Shown here in pieces: positions 33,183 through 45,075 of a DNA stretch of 64,000 bases. A program made the translations under genes and the position numbers. The notes beneath the pieces were generated by a model that worked only from the letters and a program-made list of their open reading frames with translations, was not told where the DNA came from and ran no database searches. Each line of letters starts with the position of its first letter. Position 1 is the stretch's first letter. Source of the DNA: Thozetella sp. PMI_491 (taxonomy: Eukaryota; Ascomycota; Sordariomycetes; Chaetosphaeriales; Chaetosphaeriaceae). Location: assembly GCA_021432635.1 (NCBI GenBank), contig MU270037.1, positions 124,001-188,000 of the forward strand, read 5' to 3'.

Positions 33183-34077
33183 GGGGCAGGTGAAAACTAT
33201 GCAGGGGTGGTGTAGTGGGTGTCGACTGAGCCGATGGATGCTGAATAGAGACGGGACCGGTATGGATGTCCACCTAGGTCGAGAGGGAATAGACGCTCAA
33301 CTGCCCAAGCTTGTTCGTATGCCCGCATCTTCTAATCGACTATTTTATTGGAGCTCTCGATTCCTCGCTAGTCCTAGCAACAACTATAGGCGAGAATGGC
33401 GTTCGCATGCAGGTCCATTGCTCGGGCCGAGCTTTGGCGCCAGCGAGTAGGAAGATGTGCACTGCATATGTCTGCATACCTACCTAGGTACCTATGCAGC
33501 CTCTGCCGCAGCGCTAGGGCTCGGCAAATAACCGGACCTCGAGCCGCTCTTGCTCACTAGTCTCTGTCCCGAGGTCACCAGATCTTCAAGATTGCCGGTT
33601 ATTTCCAGGCACTAAGTTATCTCATCTTGTCCGCGACAGGTCACTCCTGGCTATCTGTGGAGCGGCTAGGTACCGGATTCATGCCCGCTTCCGCCTACCA
33701 GATAGCGGCACTGCGATGGACCCGCCAATGTCAAATTAGCTGCGGGGCACCAAAGTACTGTAGATACCTAGCCTCTTGCCTGCCTGCCTGCCTGCCTGCC
33801 TGCCGGGGCCCGGAACTCTCTTCGGCGCTAGTTGGTTAGGGAACCACCGGCCGACCCTCTGCGCGCTCCTCGAGCGACCGAGGCCTTCCTCGAGGCTTCA
33901 TTCCGTACAATATTCGCCGAATTACCCTACAGCCTTGCGCCTAAGCAACCCTCCCTCTTCGACGGTGTGGAACGTAACCTTTGGAGACGATCTATTTCCA
34001 GAACCTGGTCCTGTGCTTGACCCCCGACCCACCGGCTACTGCCAATGCACGAGCGCTAATGCGTTGTTCCCAAGCCC
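33183..34077. promoter_or_regulatory. Divergent promoter, P5CDH / Zn2Cys6 regulator
   Basis: 895 bases between divergent starts. It contains a TACCTAGGTA palindrome inside a longer inverted repeat (33475-33496) and a TGCC microsatellite (33777-33804). Either could matter for regulation, but no known operator is recognised. Confidence 0.4.
33777..33804. repeat. (TGCC)7 microsatellite
   Basis: Seven tandem TGCC units lie in the regulator's upstream region, about 275 bases before its start codon. Length polymorphism between strains would be expected. Confidence 0.9.
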
Positions 34078-36522
34078 ATGGAACCGTCACAGGTCCATTG
34101 CCCCTCCCCCGGGCCTAAGCGCCGCCGCCGCGGAGGAAGCAGAATTTACACGGTTCGAATGTCTGTCTAGATTTAGCTACAGCTCGCTAACATTGAAATT
34201 GCTAGGGCTGTAAGACCTGCCGTGCCCGCAAGATCAAGGTAAGAGGCTCGGATCACGATGCATCTCCACTAGCGGTAGAGCTCATCTCGGCCGTCTTGCT
34301 TGCTCCAGTGCGATCAGCGTCAGCCTGCGTGTTATAACTGTGAGTTGAGGCAATTCCCCAGCGTGCGACCTGCAAGTACGTACTCACTACCGCAGGCGAG
34401 CGATCACGTCGATACATCTGCGACGGCTACGACCCGTCCGACAGCGCCTCGGAGGTCGGCTCGGGGTCGATGGCCCGGCGGCACCGGCCGGGCAATGGCC
34501 CACCAGAAACCGCGCGGAGGCCCACCCCATTGTCACCTTCTGGCGGCTCTCCGGCACCTTCCGCTCTGCCGCTGAGGGATGCGATCCTTGGGCCACGCGA
34601 GATCGACCGCTTATTTCGTGACCTAGAGGCACCTGCCTTCGCAGGCATCTCGTCTACTGGAGAGGCTCGCTTCGAGTTGACCGCCCACCCGTTCTTCGGC
34701 TGGCCTAGCTGGGCTGAATGGTCATCTAGGCGCTCGGACATCGATGAAGCGGCCATCGATCATCTGCTCTCTGGAGATGGTGCGACGATTGGTCAGAGCG
34801 GCGTTGATCTCCTAGAGGAGTATCTGCCATCGGGGAGCTGCGCGAATGCGTACGGCCGGGCTCCCCGACGGCCGTCACCGACGCCGACACTGACGATGGA
34901 CCCGGACGCTGGACAGGGGCTACAGATCGATCCCGGTCCACCCCCGCGCACGACGCTATCGCCGGAGCGACCGCGGTTCCTCCGGGGGCTACAGCCAACG
35001 CGCTACGGGCCGCACTCGCCACTTCCAACTGAAGTGGCGTCGGAACCATGGGAGGCGCCCGAGACGACACGGAAGCTGCTTCATCACTACCAGACGCACG
35101 TGTGTCAGCTAATGATGCCAACCTCGGCTCCATCACTCAACCCGTGGCTGCGAATCTATCTACCTCTGGCTCTCCAGAAGCCAACGACGGCGGCCAAGAA
35201 GTGCCTCTTGTACGCGATCCTGTCAGTTGCGGCCTTTAACAAGGCAGAACTCGCGGATGGTGATAGAGCACAGGTACAGCGGCAGGCGGGCGAGTACAAA
35301 GACAGGGCCGCCAGCATGCTACGGCAGTGCCTAGCTGATTTGCGACAACGCTTGCCCAACCAAGCGAACGACCAAGGCGATGCTACTGACAGTCAGGCCC
35401 TCCTCGCTGCCGGTCTGACAATGACGACGGTCGAAGTAGGTTGTCTCCGCTCATTAGAGGGCCGCGCTGACCTCAAGTATCTAGATCTTCAGTGGGGCAA
35501 CCGAGGGCAAGGGATATGAGCATATACAGCTGTGCAAACAAATCGTGCGGCACACAGGCGGTCTCAGCTGGTGGCTCTCAGACACTTCGAGTGCCACCTT
35601 GGTTCAGATCTTCCGTTGCCTAGATATAGTAGCGCACACCTCGGGCTGGCGCTTCCTCCAGGAGGCTCAGCAGGATATGTTCGAGGGCGACGAGAGCAGC
35701 GCAGTGGGCATCGATGCCCTGTCGTCCCCATCGAGCGGCAACGACACCCCGGAGGCTGACCCGATGGGGCCTGTCTTTGCGCTCGCGCCAAAGTACACGC
35801 TCGACGTCACCTTCGGCGTGTCGATGAAGACTCTGGCATGTCTTGACCGGATCGTGGCACTTTCTAAGGCGAAGGCAGGTTTTGCCGCAGGGGAGGGCTG
35901 GTCGACAGCGCACGTTGATCAGTTAATTAACTTAGAGGCCGATATATTTGACACCCTAGAGGACCCGGAGGCATTGAGCAACCCGTCGGATGCCGCGGCT
36001 GTGGGCCTCCAGGAAGGGATTTCCAGTTACGTTAGCCAGGAGATCAAGCACAACCATGTTTGGGCGTTCCACTACAGCAGCGCCGTTTTCTATCGGCGCG
36101 CCTTGTGCGACGGGGGTGCTACGGTCCAGCCGCTGGCGCCTGTGTCAGCCACGGTGCGTGAGAGGTGGGAGCAGCGGCCGTCAGGCCAGGCTCTAGTGTC
36201 CAAGGCCCTCGAGTACCTCGAGAACGTCGACGCGCTCTCCAGTGACATCGCCATTGCCAACACTCTGTGGCCAGGGTTCATCGCCGCCATCGAGGCCAGC
36301 GATATGCCTCTACGCCACCGCGCCCTAATCTGGTTCACGCGTGCGAAGCGTCACGGTATCGGAAATATTGTTAAAGCCAAGGATTTGGTCATGGAAGTCT
36401 GGCGCCGCGTCGACCGCCAGACCTGGGTGAACCCTACACGCAAGAACTTGGAGTCGGAGTTGAGCCACACCGACTGGCGGCAGGTCATGCGCGATACTGG
36501 CATGTACATCATGCTCACATGA
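34078..36522 (+). CDS. Zn2Cys6 transcription factor of the catabolic cluster
   Basis: Five exons join in phase: 34078..34152, 34206..34238, 34309..34339, 34396..35435 and 35485..36522, giving 738 residues. A basic N terminus (PKRRRRGGSR) precedes a complete Zn2Cys6 cluster split over three tiny exons: GCKTCRARKIK, CDQRQPACYNC and ERSRRYICDGY. A proline-rich disordered stretch follows. The Fungal_trans_2 (DUF3468) region starts near LLHHYQTHVCQLMMP and includes CLLYAILSVAAFN, TVEIFSGATEGKGYEHIQLC and the late AIANTLWPGFIAAIEA segment. It sits in the middle of the oxidase/P5CDH/demethylase/aldolase group, divergent from P5CDH and convergent with the N-demethylase, so it is the obvious pathway-specific activator. 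Nothing looks broken. Confidence 0.88.
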
Positions 36523-36673
36523 GAAATATAGGAACTGCAAGTCTATTTAGCACGCTCGCTGCACAGCCATGGGCCCCCCTGCAGGTGGCTGCGGGGCTGT
36601 AAGAGAAGAAGAAATGCCCCCCAATGCAAATTTCTAGCTGGTCTAGCTCTATATCACACAGTGATCACAGCGA
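36523..36673. terminator. Convergent 3' spacer
   Basis: 151 bases between convergent stop codons of the regulator and the N-demethylase. It includes the self-complementary pair GCCCCCCTGCAGGTGGCTGC near 36571, which could form a short hairpin. Confidence 0.3.
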
Positions 36674-37985
36674 TCACAATCCAATATCCTCGAATTCTTC
36701 CCCTAGGATGTCCCGGAAGTGGTCCGCCAGAACACGCTCCCACAGGGGCTTGTTTTTGTAGACCGCTAAAGCGGGGGAGTAGCTCCCGACGCTCGTGCGC
36801 AGCGCGATGGCGACCTCCTTGTCCCTGGTGACTTCGGTGATAGGGGTCACGTATGTCCGAATTGAGAAGGCGATAGCCCTAGATCGCGGTAATCGCTGCA
36901 CGACCTGCCGCTCGACGCGCAGGTGCAGCTGATCCAGCGTCACTGGCTTGTCCAGCATGCCCTCGGTCAGATTATGGTGCGAGTTGATGTGGAAGAGCTC
37001 GGATGATATATCAATGGCGTAGTTGAAGCGCATAAAAGGTTTGTCTGCGCGCAGGCGAATGAAGAAGCGGTCCATCGACCTACTCAACACCTTCTCGTAC
37101 ATGGGCACCTTGCCGGCATGTATTTCCCATAGACTGTGCCCCATCCGCTTCTTGAGCTGCCAGCCAGCTGGGGAGATCAGCATGGGAAGCGGCGTAAATA
37201 GGACGAAGGAGGAGCCTACCGGGAAAGCAGTTCGCGCCCGCTGTCAGTCGAGTCGTCGCGCCATCGTTATCTTCCTGCATGATAAACCAATCCTCGGTGG
37301 TCAGCAGGCCCATGACCTGCAGCGGGTGGTAATTGCTCCAGGTCTTGCTATCTCTGCGGAGGTCCCACGAGTCACCCGTAACACGGTTATCAAGGCCACA
37401 GGCCGTCTTAACAAACATGGAAGGGTACCGCTGCGGCAGGAACTCGGCAAGGTATCCGAGCGCTTCGAAAGCCGGCTCCTCGCTCCGCGGTAGCGACTGA
37501 ATCGTCTCTTCGGGGTACTGGGCGAACAGCTTGCGCTTATACTGGTACCGCGCCAGGTAACTCTTGTCGATCTGCACCCAGTCATCCAGGTGCGTCTTCT
37601 GCAAACCTGTTCTATGTGAGCACGTGCTAATGACAAAATTCCGCGTGACCTACCCATAGTGACATTGTGCGGTCCGTTATGCCATGGCCGATACGGCCGC
37701 TCTGGGACGTCTTGCCAGTTGAAGTCAGGCGTAATTGGCTGCGTAGCCGAGAAGTCCAACGTCGTCCAGTCTGGGAGTGTTTTAGTGTCGGTTCGTCCTA
37801 GAGTCTTGCGTAAGTCCACCATTCCCGGTGTGTCTACCAGTGTGCAACCTACCATGGACAGTGTCCGTGGCCGTGGCGAGGCGCTTCCTTCGAGGGACGA
37901 TGAGGCGATAGCTGTACAGCGCAACGGCACCGACGCAGAACGCGATGAGCCACGGCGATGCCTCACCTAGTATGAGGAAACGCAT
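36674..37985 (-). CDS. DUF3445 heme-dependent oxidative N-demethylase-like protein
   Basis: Four exons (37985..37853, 37797..37654, 37606..37220, 37167..36674) join in phase, giving 385 residues. An N-terminal membrane anchor (SPWLIAFCVGAVALYSYRLI) is followed by the DUF3445 domain (PF11927). The landmarks are NVTMGLQKTHLDDWVQIDKSY, EDWFIMQEDNDGATTRLTAGANCFPAGWQLKKRMGHSLWEIHAGKVP and MDRFFIRLRADKPFMRFNYAID. The bacterial counterpart is a heme enzyme that oxidatively removes a methyl group from dimethylamine-type substrates with oxygen. The fungal family is little studied. Next to a FAD amine oxidase and P5CDH, removal of an N-methyl group from a cyclic amino acid is the natural guess, but that is inference. 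The anchor suggests ER or other membrane association. Confidence 0.8.
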
Positions 37986-38621
37986 AAGTTGGTACAAAGT
38001 AGCCCGGAACCCGAGCGATGCTCTCGACAAGGTAGTACTCACAAACGGTGCACGGTTGACCGCATCTCCTGCGTACGGAAGCAGCCGCTGGGCAGGTCGG
38101 TCTGGCCTTATCAATCGCTGCTAGCTGCTATGTGCTGTCGCCCAACCTAGCGCCGGACCTCTAGGAGGTGACCTCCGTGCCGACTACGGGACTCCCACAG
38201 CCTATAGCCAGGCCGGGCCGGGTCAATCGTGATAAACTCCCTAAGCTCCGGCCCTCGCACTACTGGCTCCGAGCGCCCCACGCTGCCACTATCACAGGTA
38301 TCATGGCTTCGCCCCGAAATTCGGGGCTAGTCGTTAGCGCACAAGCTCGGCTCCGCGATCCATTGGCCACTTCTGGCCCCATCCCCCCGATTTTCTACGA
38401 AGCCAAAGATGTACCCTAGCGAGCCTAGCCAGGCGGATCGGGCGAGGGGTCCAGGGGCGAGCGACGACGCTATACTGCGCGTGTCTTCGGTAATAGAACA
38501 TCATTCACCTGATGGCGGAGTGTTCGGTACACATGCCTCCGCCCATGTTATAGATAATTTCTAGCATCTTGAGTTCTTCGCCAAACCCGGTCTACCGACT
38601 CAAGTGACCCGATCCCCAGCC
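37986..38621. promoter_or_regulatory. Divergent promoter, N-demethylase / aldolase
   Basis: 636 GC-rich bases between divergent start codons. CGG and CCG triplets are frequent (for example near 38203-38255), but a defined operator could not be picked out by eye. Confidence 0.35.
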
Positions 38622-39730
38622 ATGGCTTCGACCGAGACCATCACCGCGACCGCAGTGTCGTCACTTGCGCTGCAGCCGGAGCCAATTTGGCATGCCCCGC
38701 CGGCGCCGTCGGCAAGCAAGCTGCCTCAGAAGAAGAAGATCCCGACCTTCACTGACAAGCATGAGGAGCGGGCATGGGCGAAGGCACAGATGGCTGCGGC
38801 ATTCCGCGTCTTCGCTAAGCTTGGATACGCCGACGGGGTGGCCGGCCACGTCAGCTTGCGAGGTCAGTCCCCGCGCAGAGGGACACGCTCAGGGAAGGAA
38901 GGCAAGGTGAAGGCTGACATGCTCCTAGACCCAGTGAATCCCTCCCACTTCTGGATCAGTAGGTGGCCCCGGGGTCTCCGCCCCCGCCGGCAGCGGAGAC
39001 CAGAGCGGGCTGGCGCTGACCGGTGCCACAGATCCATATGCAAAGCACTTCAGTCTCATCCGCGTGTCCGACCTGGTCCTCGTGAACGAGGATGGTGAGG
39101 TGCAGGAGCCCACTGAGTACACGGTGAACCGCGCCGGCTTCATCATCCACTCGGTGCTGCACCAGATGCGCCCAGATGTGAATGCGGCCGTGCATATGCA
39201 CTCTCCTTACGGCCGCGCCTGGTCGGCTTTCGGCCGACCGATCGAGATGCTTGTACAAGGTAGGTGCCTTGGAGCGAGCGATGGGCCTTTTCTAACCTGC
39301 TCAACAGACTCATGCTATTTCTTCAACAACCTCTCAGTCTATGAAGGGTTTGGCGGCGTGGTGCTCGCAAAAGAAGAGGGTGTGCGGTTAGCCACAGCGC
39401 TGGGTCCAAAGAACAAAGCGTTGATCTTGCAAAACCACGGGTAGGATGCTCGACAACCCGATCGAGACGTTCACTAACAGACGTAGTATTTTAACTTGCG
39501 GTGACAATGTTGGGGAAGCGGCTGGTCTGTTCATTGCCCTGGAGCGGGCTTGCCAGACCCAACTGCTGATCGAGGCTGCGGCGGCCAATGGAGTTACGAA
39601 AAAGTTCATCCCGGTAGCCGAATGCGAGTATTCCAAGAAGTACGACTATACACCAGAGAACACATATATGTCATTTCAGCCCGAGTATGAAGCGATTTTA
39701 GCCGAGACGAAGGGCTCATTTCTAGAATAG
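38622..39730 (+). CDS. Class II aldolase/adducin-domain protein
   Basis: Multi-exon gene starting MASTETITATAVSS at 38622. Exons join as GHVSLR | DPVNPSHFWI | NPYAKHFSLIRVSDLVLVN ... IEMLVQ | DSCYFFNNLSVYEGFGG ... LILQNHG | ILTCGDNVGEAAG. The fold is the class II aldolase/adducin head: GHVSLRD is the phosphate or substrate loop, AVHMHSPYGRAWS carries the metal-binding HxH, and LQNHGILTCG the third metal ligand. Length is near 300 residues. Related fungal proteins retain the metal site but their substrates are mostly unknown; bacterial members cleave sugar phosphates. It is the right-hand end of the catabolic group and shares a divergent promoter with the N-demethylase, which suggests co-expression. 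Confidence 0.85.
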
Positions 39731-41862
39731 GCGACAGCTAGCTTAGACATATGGTTGTATATTCTAGGAAATGTCCAGTGCGCTTCTAAGACAAATATCG
39801 ATTATAAGAAGCATTGCCTAGCAACTACAAACGGCAAGTCTAAGGTTTAGATAGTGTTGACGGTGTGTCCTCGACGGCGTGTCCATTTATCACCGTAATA
39901 CCAATTACTACGTAGGTAACCTCGGCCTAGTGACCGCTAGCGACCTTCTACCGGCCAGGGTCGACCGCTCCAACGCATCTTGCGTACCAAAGGTCTAGCG
40001 CACACTAGGAAGATGGGAACAGTCGTCAAGACTGAAAACTTGCTACCTAGGTAGGTAGTTACGACATTACAGCCTTGCAAGCGGGCAGGCGACCACAGTT
40101 TGCTCGTCTGGTTCAGCGCCACCAAAAGTCCAAGCGCGTGCGGAGCCATGTTTTGAATCTTGTGGTCAGAGCCACCCTGGAAATATAAGACCCTCCATCT
40201 ATAGCCGGGCTACTTAAACCCTCTTATACCTTGGTCGGGAAAACTGGGCGTACAATTACGCCTGACCACCGACATCTTCTCGCTAACCGCTTCTCAAGAC
40301 GTGTCCGGCTTCCCTCGACGGATTGTATGGTCTTCATCGCAAGCTAATGGTTCTGCTCACTTCCCGTCCATAATTCATGATAGCATGGCAGACCGGGATT
40401 GTGCAGGACGCTTAGACTCAAAAGCAGCTTGGGCATAGTCCAACGCCACCTTACCCCTCTTAGGGCGAGCCTGGTTTCCTAACCCCCCCGTTTCTACGCC
40501 TCCGTCGAGCAGCGCTGCGGTATTGATGCACTACCGGGTCGCGCCGCACTCGCACGTGGCAAATAAACCAACCAAAAGCCCGGTTTCTATGCTCAAAAGT
40601 TCCAGTCAGCTAAAGGGGGTGTTTGGAAGCCCCTCAAATTGCACAAAGAAGATGGTCGGGGCAAGGTGCTAGCCTTATCGAGTGCCGTATCGCGAGAACC
40701 CATGCACTGCTTCGTCAAAATACGTCCCCTGTTATCTTCGGTATGCACTCAAAAGGGTGTACTGCCCGTGGTTGAGCACTGACCTTCGGCCCTATTGTTA
40801 TGCCGGTTATGCTTGCTGGCTGTGTATGAGCAGAAACCAGCACCTGGTCTGCTTTGTAGTCTATACATTCTAGGTTGTGTCCGGGGGTGCGAACCTCCTG
40901 TCCGTGCGTCTTCTTTCGCCTGTCCTGAGACAAGGCGGCCACGCCTTTACAGTCGGATTCTTACCATGGGTCAGCTGCAACGGAACAAGCCCAGGAGCAG
41001 GTGTAGTTTGGGGATGAACATGTTTCGAAACAGACACAACAGCAGGAACACGGCGCTTTGAGATTCTAGAACCTCTAGGAACAAAAAGTCCATCCTCTAC
41101 GCCGCATATCCAGCACGTAGAGGTATAGACAGTCGTAAATAACTTTATCGGTGTTGATATTTGCCGATTGATCCCGCTTCCGACCAGGTTGAAGCGATTT
41201 GACCATAGCAAACATTACTTCGAAAGTACCGGAGGAGAACTTCTTTCTCTCAGAAAGAGCATTCTTAATAATAGCTCCAATTCTCAGATGCAGATCACTT
41301 GCGGGCTTCCTCTTTTGGTCAGTGCAAAAATATCCAGTTGTAGAGCTATCCTGCTAGCTATCCTGGTAAAAGGTGCCTCGCACACCTATTTGAGAGGCCC
41401 AGGCGATCGAGACGCAGCAAGGCCAAACCCAAGCTTCTCGCCTAAACCACGGTTGGCAAAGCGTCTGTGCCGCACTTGCTAAGCCCGGGAGCATCACCCC
41501 CACGCAAGCTTGGAAACACGAGGCGGAGGCACAGCACCAGCTGATCAATTTTCACCTCCCACTCAAACAAGTGAACCCTATCATTTACGATGCACGAGAA
41601 TGCAGGGATCCCTTCTTCTGCGGTGGGCAAGCTCCGCTCGCGAAAGTCTGAGGCTCGTCGCTAGCCCCTAACTTCGTTGTGTACACACCTTTATAAGCGC
41701 CGATATAAAAAAGGGGTTAGCTCTCCTGCCTATTAAACATGGAGTTGCTTGCTTCCGCGCCTTTCCTTCTCACATAGATAATCTCTCCTGGAGACGAGAC
41801 CGTGTCCTTAGCTTTTAATACCAATTCGCGCATTGTTGCTGCCCAAACACATCTGCGTCAAC
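39731..41862. other. Long intergenic region, no gene seen
   Basis: About 2.1 kb with no supportable gene, RNA or transposon. A second TACCTAGGTA palindrome lies at 40044-40053. It marks the boundary between the catabolic group and the next gene block. Confidence 0.5.
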
Positions 41863-43414
41863 ATGTCCAACCGGACTAGTGTCGCAGAGTATGATCTGGC
41901 GTGGGCTGCTGAGGACAAGGGCCCCGCTGTTGTGGCCGTCCTCTGTACCTTCACACCGCTTGCGGCCATGTTCTGTGCGATGAGAATATACTCGCGAGGG
42001 TATCTGATGGGCAAGATGCAGCTTGACGATTACTTCATTATCTTCTCCGTGGTCAGTACTCCGGATTTAACTCTCGATGTCTTCCACGTCATGGCGAGGC
42101 TCTCGCGGGCGTTCTCTTATCTCCTGAACCCGAACGTTCGACTATGGGGCTTATAATTATGCCGATCTACTCGTATTACCGAAACATTGTTTTGAGTGGT
42201 CACTGACGGATGGTACTTAGATATGCGGCTTGATCTCCATGTCTTTTAGCGTTAAAGCCGTAATGTCTGGCGATGGAAGACACTTCGACGTGCTCACGTA
42301 CGAACAGAAAGGCGAGGCGCTTTTATGGAGCATCGTCAGCTTCACCCCTTCTGTCCTGTCGTTTGCGGTACCTAAACTTGGTGTCGCTGCTCTTCTTGAC
42401 CGCTTGCTCAGCCCCTCCCGACTTCAAAGGGCAATACTTTGGTCACTGGTCATCTTATGCAATATTACCCTCAACCTCTGCAATATCTTTATGTTCGCCC
42501 AGTGTAGTCCGTCTCGGGCCTTGTGGGATCTCTCCATCACGGACAAGAAATGTTGGGAGCCTAGTACTGTTGTAAAGTGGTCGTTCTACGCAGGGAGTAA
42601 GTACCAGCCTAGCGCTTGTGTCCTTTCGGAGCCTACCTATCATATAACCTCTGTCCCGCCGCGCTGACAGCCTGCAACAGCACTCTCCGCTTTTACCGAT
42701 CTCTACTTAGCATTATATCCGGCCGTTGTTCTCTTTGGACTGCAGATGAAACTTAAGAAGAAGCTCATTCTCAGCGCCGCATTGGGTGTTGGGTCAGTGT
42801 ACGTCTCGGTATTTAATTTTTTCGGAGGCACTCTGTTCTTTCCATGTGACTTCATCATGTCCACCGGGGATAAAAAAGATTTCTGGTTCGAAGCTAACAC
42901 ATTACCAGTGCTACTGTTATCTCCGTTTATAAGATCACTCGAATGCCATCTCTCGCGAGTACCGATTTTACGTATGATACTTGCGACTTGACTATCTGGA
43001 CCTGGTAAGGACTACAATCCCCGCCTGATCGTTCTTACTGATTCGCTACTACGTGCTAATAAGTAAATGGCTAGCATTGAGGGCTCAACTCTAATTATCG
43101 CCGCCTGTATTCCAGTTCTAGGGCCTTTTTACGAGAAGGTCTTCGGTCGAGGATTTCTCGGTGGCTCCAGTAAGAGATACAAGAACTTTAGCGCGTCAGA
43201 CATCAGCAACGAGGGACATCAACACAATAATTTGGATGCGCCAACTCGTAATCGCAATATTAAAGACCCAAATGGGCTCTCATTTCTGGATGATACGATT
43301 CGAACCACTTGCGAGGGTGAAATAGGCGTTTTGCAGATGGCGGACATCAAAGATGTTGAATTAGGCTGCACTGGCCCAGCGATTTATGTGCCAGCGCAAG
43401 ATTGGCGCAAATAA
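41863..43414 (+). CDS. Rhodopsin-domain (SAT4-like) seven-helix membrane protein
   Basis: Multi-exon gene starting MSNRTSVAEYD. Helices follow as VVAVLCTFTPLAAMFCAMRIYSR, LDDYFIIFSV, ICGLISMSFSVKAV, ALLWSIVSFTPSVLSFAVPKLGVAALL, RAILWSLVILCNITLNLCNIFMFAQCSP, AFTDLYLALYPAVVLFGLQMKLKKKL and IEGSTLIIAACIPVLGPFYEKVFG. The motifs LDDYF, FAQCSP...W and IEGSTLIIAACIPxLxPLF are diagnostic of the fungal rhodopsin-domain family (PF20684), which includes PTH11-like candidates. The C-terminal tail is hydrophilic (about 100 residues). Introns lie near 42050-42220, 42598-42690, 42825-42910 and 43005-43075. Ligand and function unknown; plasma-membrane location is inferred. Confidence 0.85.
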
Positions 43415-45075
43415 TTATAGCAGGGGTATGAAGCCTATCTGTTAATCTTGGATTGCTTTTTAGAGCGAGGACGAGTGTTGAAAAAATATTTTGGAGGAGT
43501 AAGACAAGTCTAAAAAGTAGCTCTGACGTTATTCTCGAGATGTACCCTAGGGCAGTTTGGGAGCCTAGGCCGTGCAAATAAGCGCACGCTTAGTTATTGA
43601 TTCTTCTTGAGCTTTCTGTTTATTCAATTCGTAGGCTTCAGTTACCACGGAAGACGTATGGTTCGTTAGCTTTGGGCACGCTACATGCGCTGGCCGATGC
43701 GAGAATATAAACCGCTCTCTGCCCTATTGAAGGGTAAAATCCAAAAAGTGCATAAATATGAAGTAAAGTCAGAAATTAAACAGGGAAGAACTACACTCAT
43801 TAGCGAGCGGCACTACTGTAACTTCACACATAAATCTATCCGTGAATTGGAGTCGAACGTTAGCTACAGCATGTCGCAGTTTTTACACCAAGGGCCTTTT
43901 GGGGGGTAGCATCCCACCTTTCAACTTGTGTATGTACGCGACTTTCCGAATTTGCGCTTAGCTCGCAGGGTTCCGCGCACTGATGGGCACAATGCTCTGA
44001 ATGATTGATCCACTTGTGGCCGGTGCCACAGAATGGTATGACCTTGAAAGACGCACAGGAAGCTTTCGACGGCATAGTTGAAGCTCTCAGAATCGGAAAA
44101 TGCACTTTAGAAGCAGCTTCGTCCAATGTATGAGGCACAGCCGCCTATATCCATAGTGGTAGGGCAATGTTAAACAAAAATATTTCTTTTTAAAAAAAAA
44201 TAGTTGCCTTCGTATTAATCCATACCATCACTGTCGCCTTCGATTAGATGACGCGAGTTTAGGCTCCACACGTTGTTCACGACATGAAAAAGAGTATTGC
44301 CCGAGAGTGCATGAGACTATTTCGGTGTGTAATAGGCATAGTTCTCTATGAAGTGTAGAGCTAAAGAAAGCCACTAAAAAAGATCTAAAAGTGTTAGGCG
44401 TACTGTAGAAAGAGATCTGATCGTTAGAGCTGACTAGTTCCGTTCCCCAATAGGCATGCCCCTCGCAGCTAGCAGAATTGGACCTGCGGCCGGTAAGAAA
44501 GCTATTGGAGATGGTGATGCTGTTGGAGGATGCGTTGCCAAAACTAGAATGTTGACGCCTTGTGCTGGATGTCTTGTGGCATAGATGTAAAATTGATACT
44601 AGCTTTCATCATCCGTCAGCACTTGGCATACTATTACGGGGGTCAATCCAAATATTGTTGGTGTCTGGCGAGGAGAGTGCATCTCTTCCTGGACATATTT
44701 AGGGTTCAAATTCCGGATTTTGATGTTCTGCACGATGATATTGGACACCCAACGAAGCGCCGGCCCTTGCCGTTAAGTTCAGCCCCGGCTCCTTTGCCGA
44801 CCAGCGTCTTGTCTGACTCCACGAAAGGACGAACCCCAACATCCAATATTACCCAGTCTGTTCCCGCCATTATCTCACAAATAGAGCTCTAGAGAGGCTT
44901 CACGCGTATTGTTAACTTGTCCAGCCAAGCCTATCAGTTATAGCCTACAAAACGCGACTTCAGAATTTTATCTTGGGATTTCTCACATTCTAGGTCAAGG
45001 ACAAAATATATAGGCGCAGCCTTGACTGCCATGCTCGGATAGACACCTCCCTGTACTCAGATTTCGATAGCCACA
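43415..45075. other. AT-rich intergenic region, no gene seen
   Basis: About 1.66 kb of AT-rich sequence with an A-run near 44190-44200. No coding frame with start, splice sites and motif. Convergent 3' ends flank it. Confidence 0.45.
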
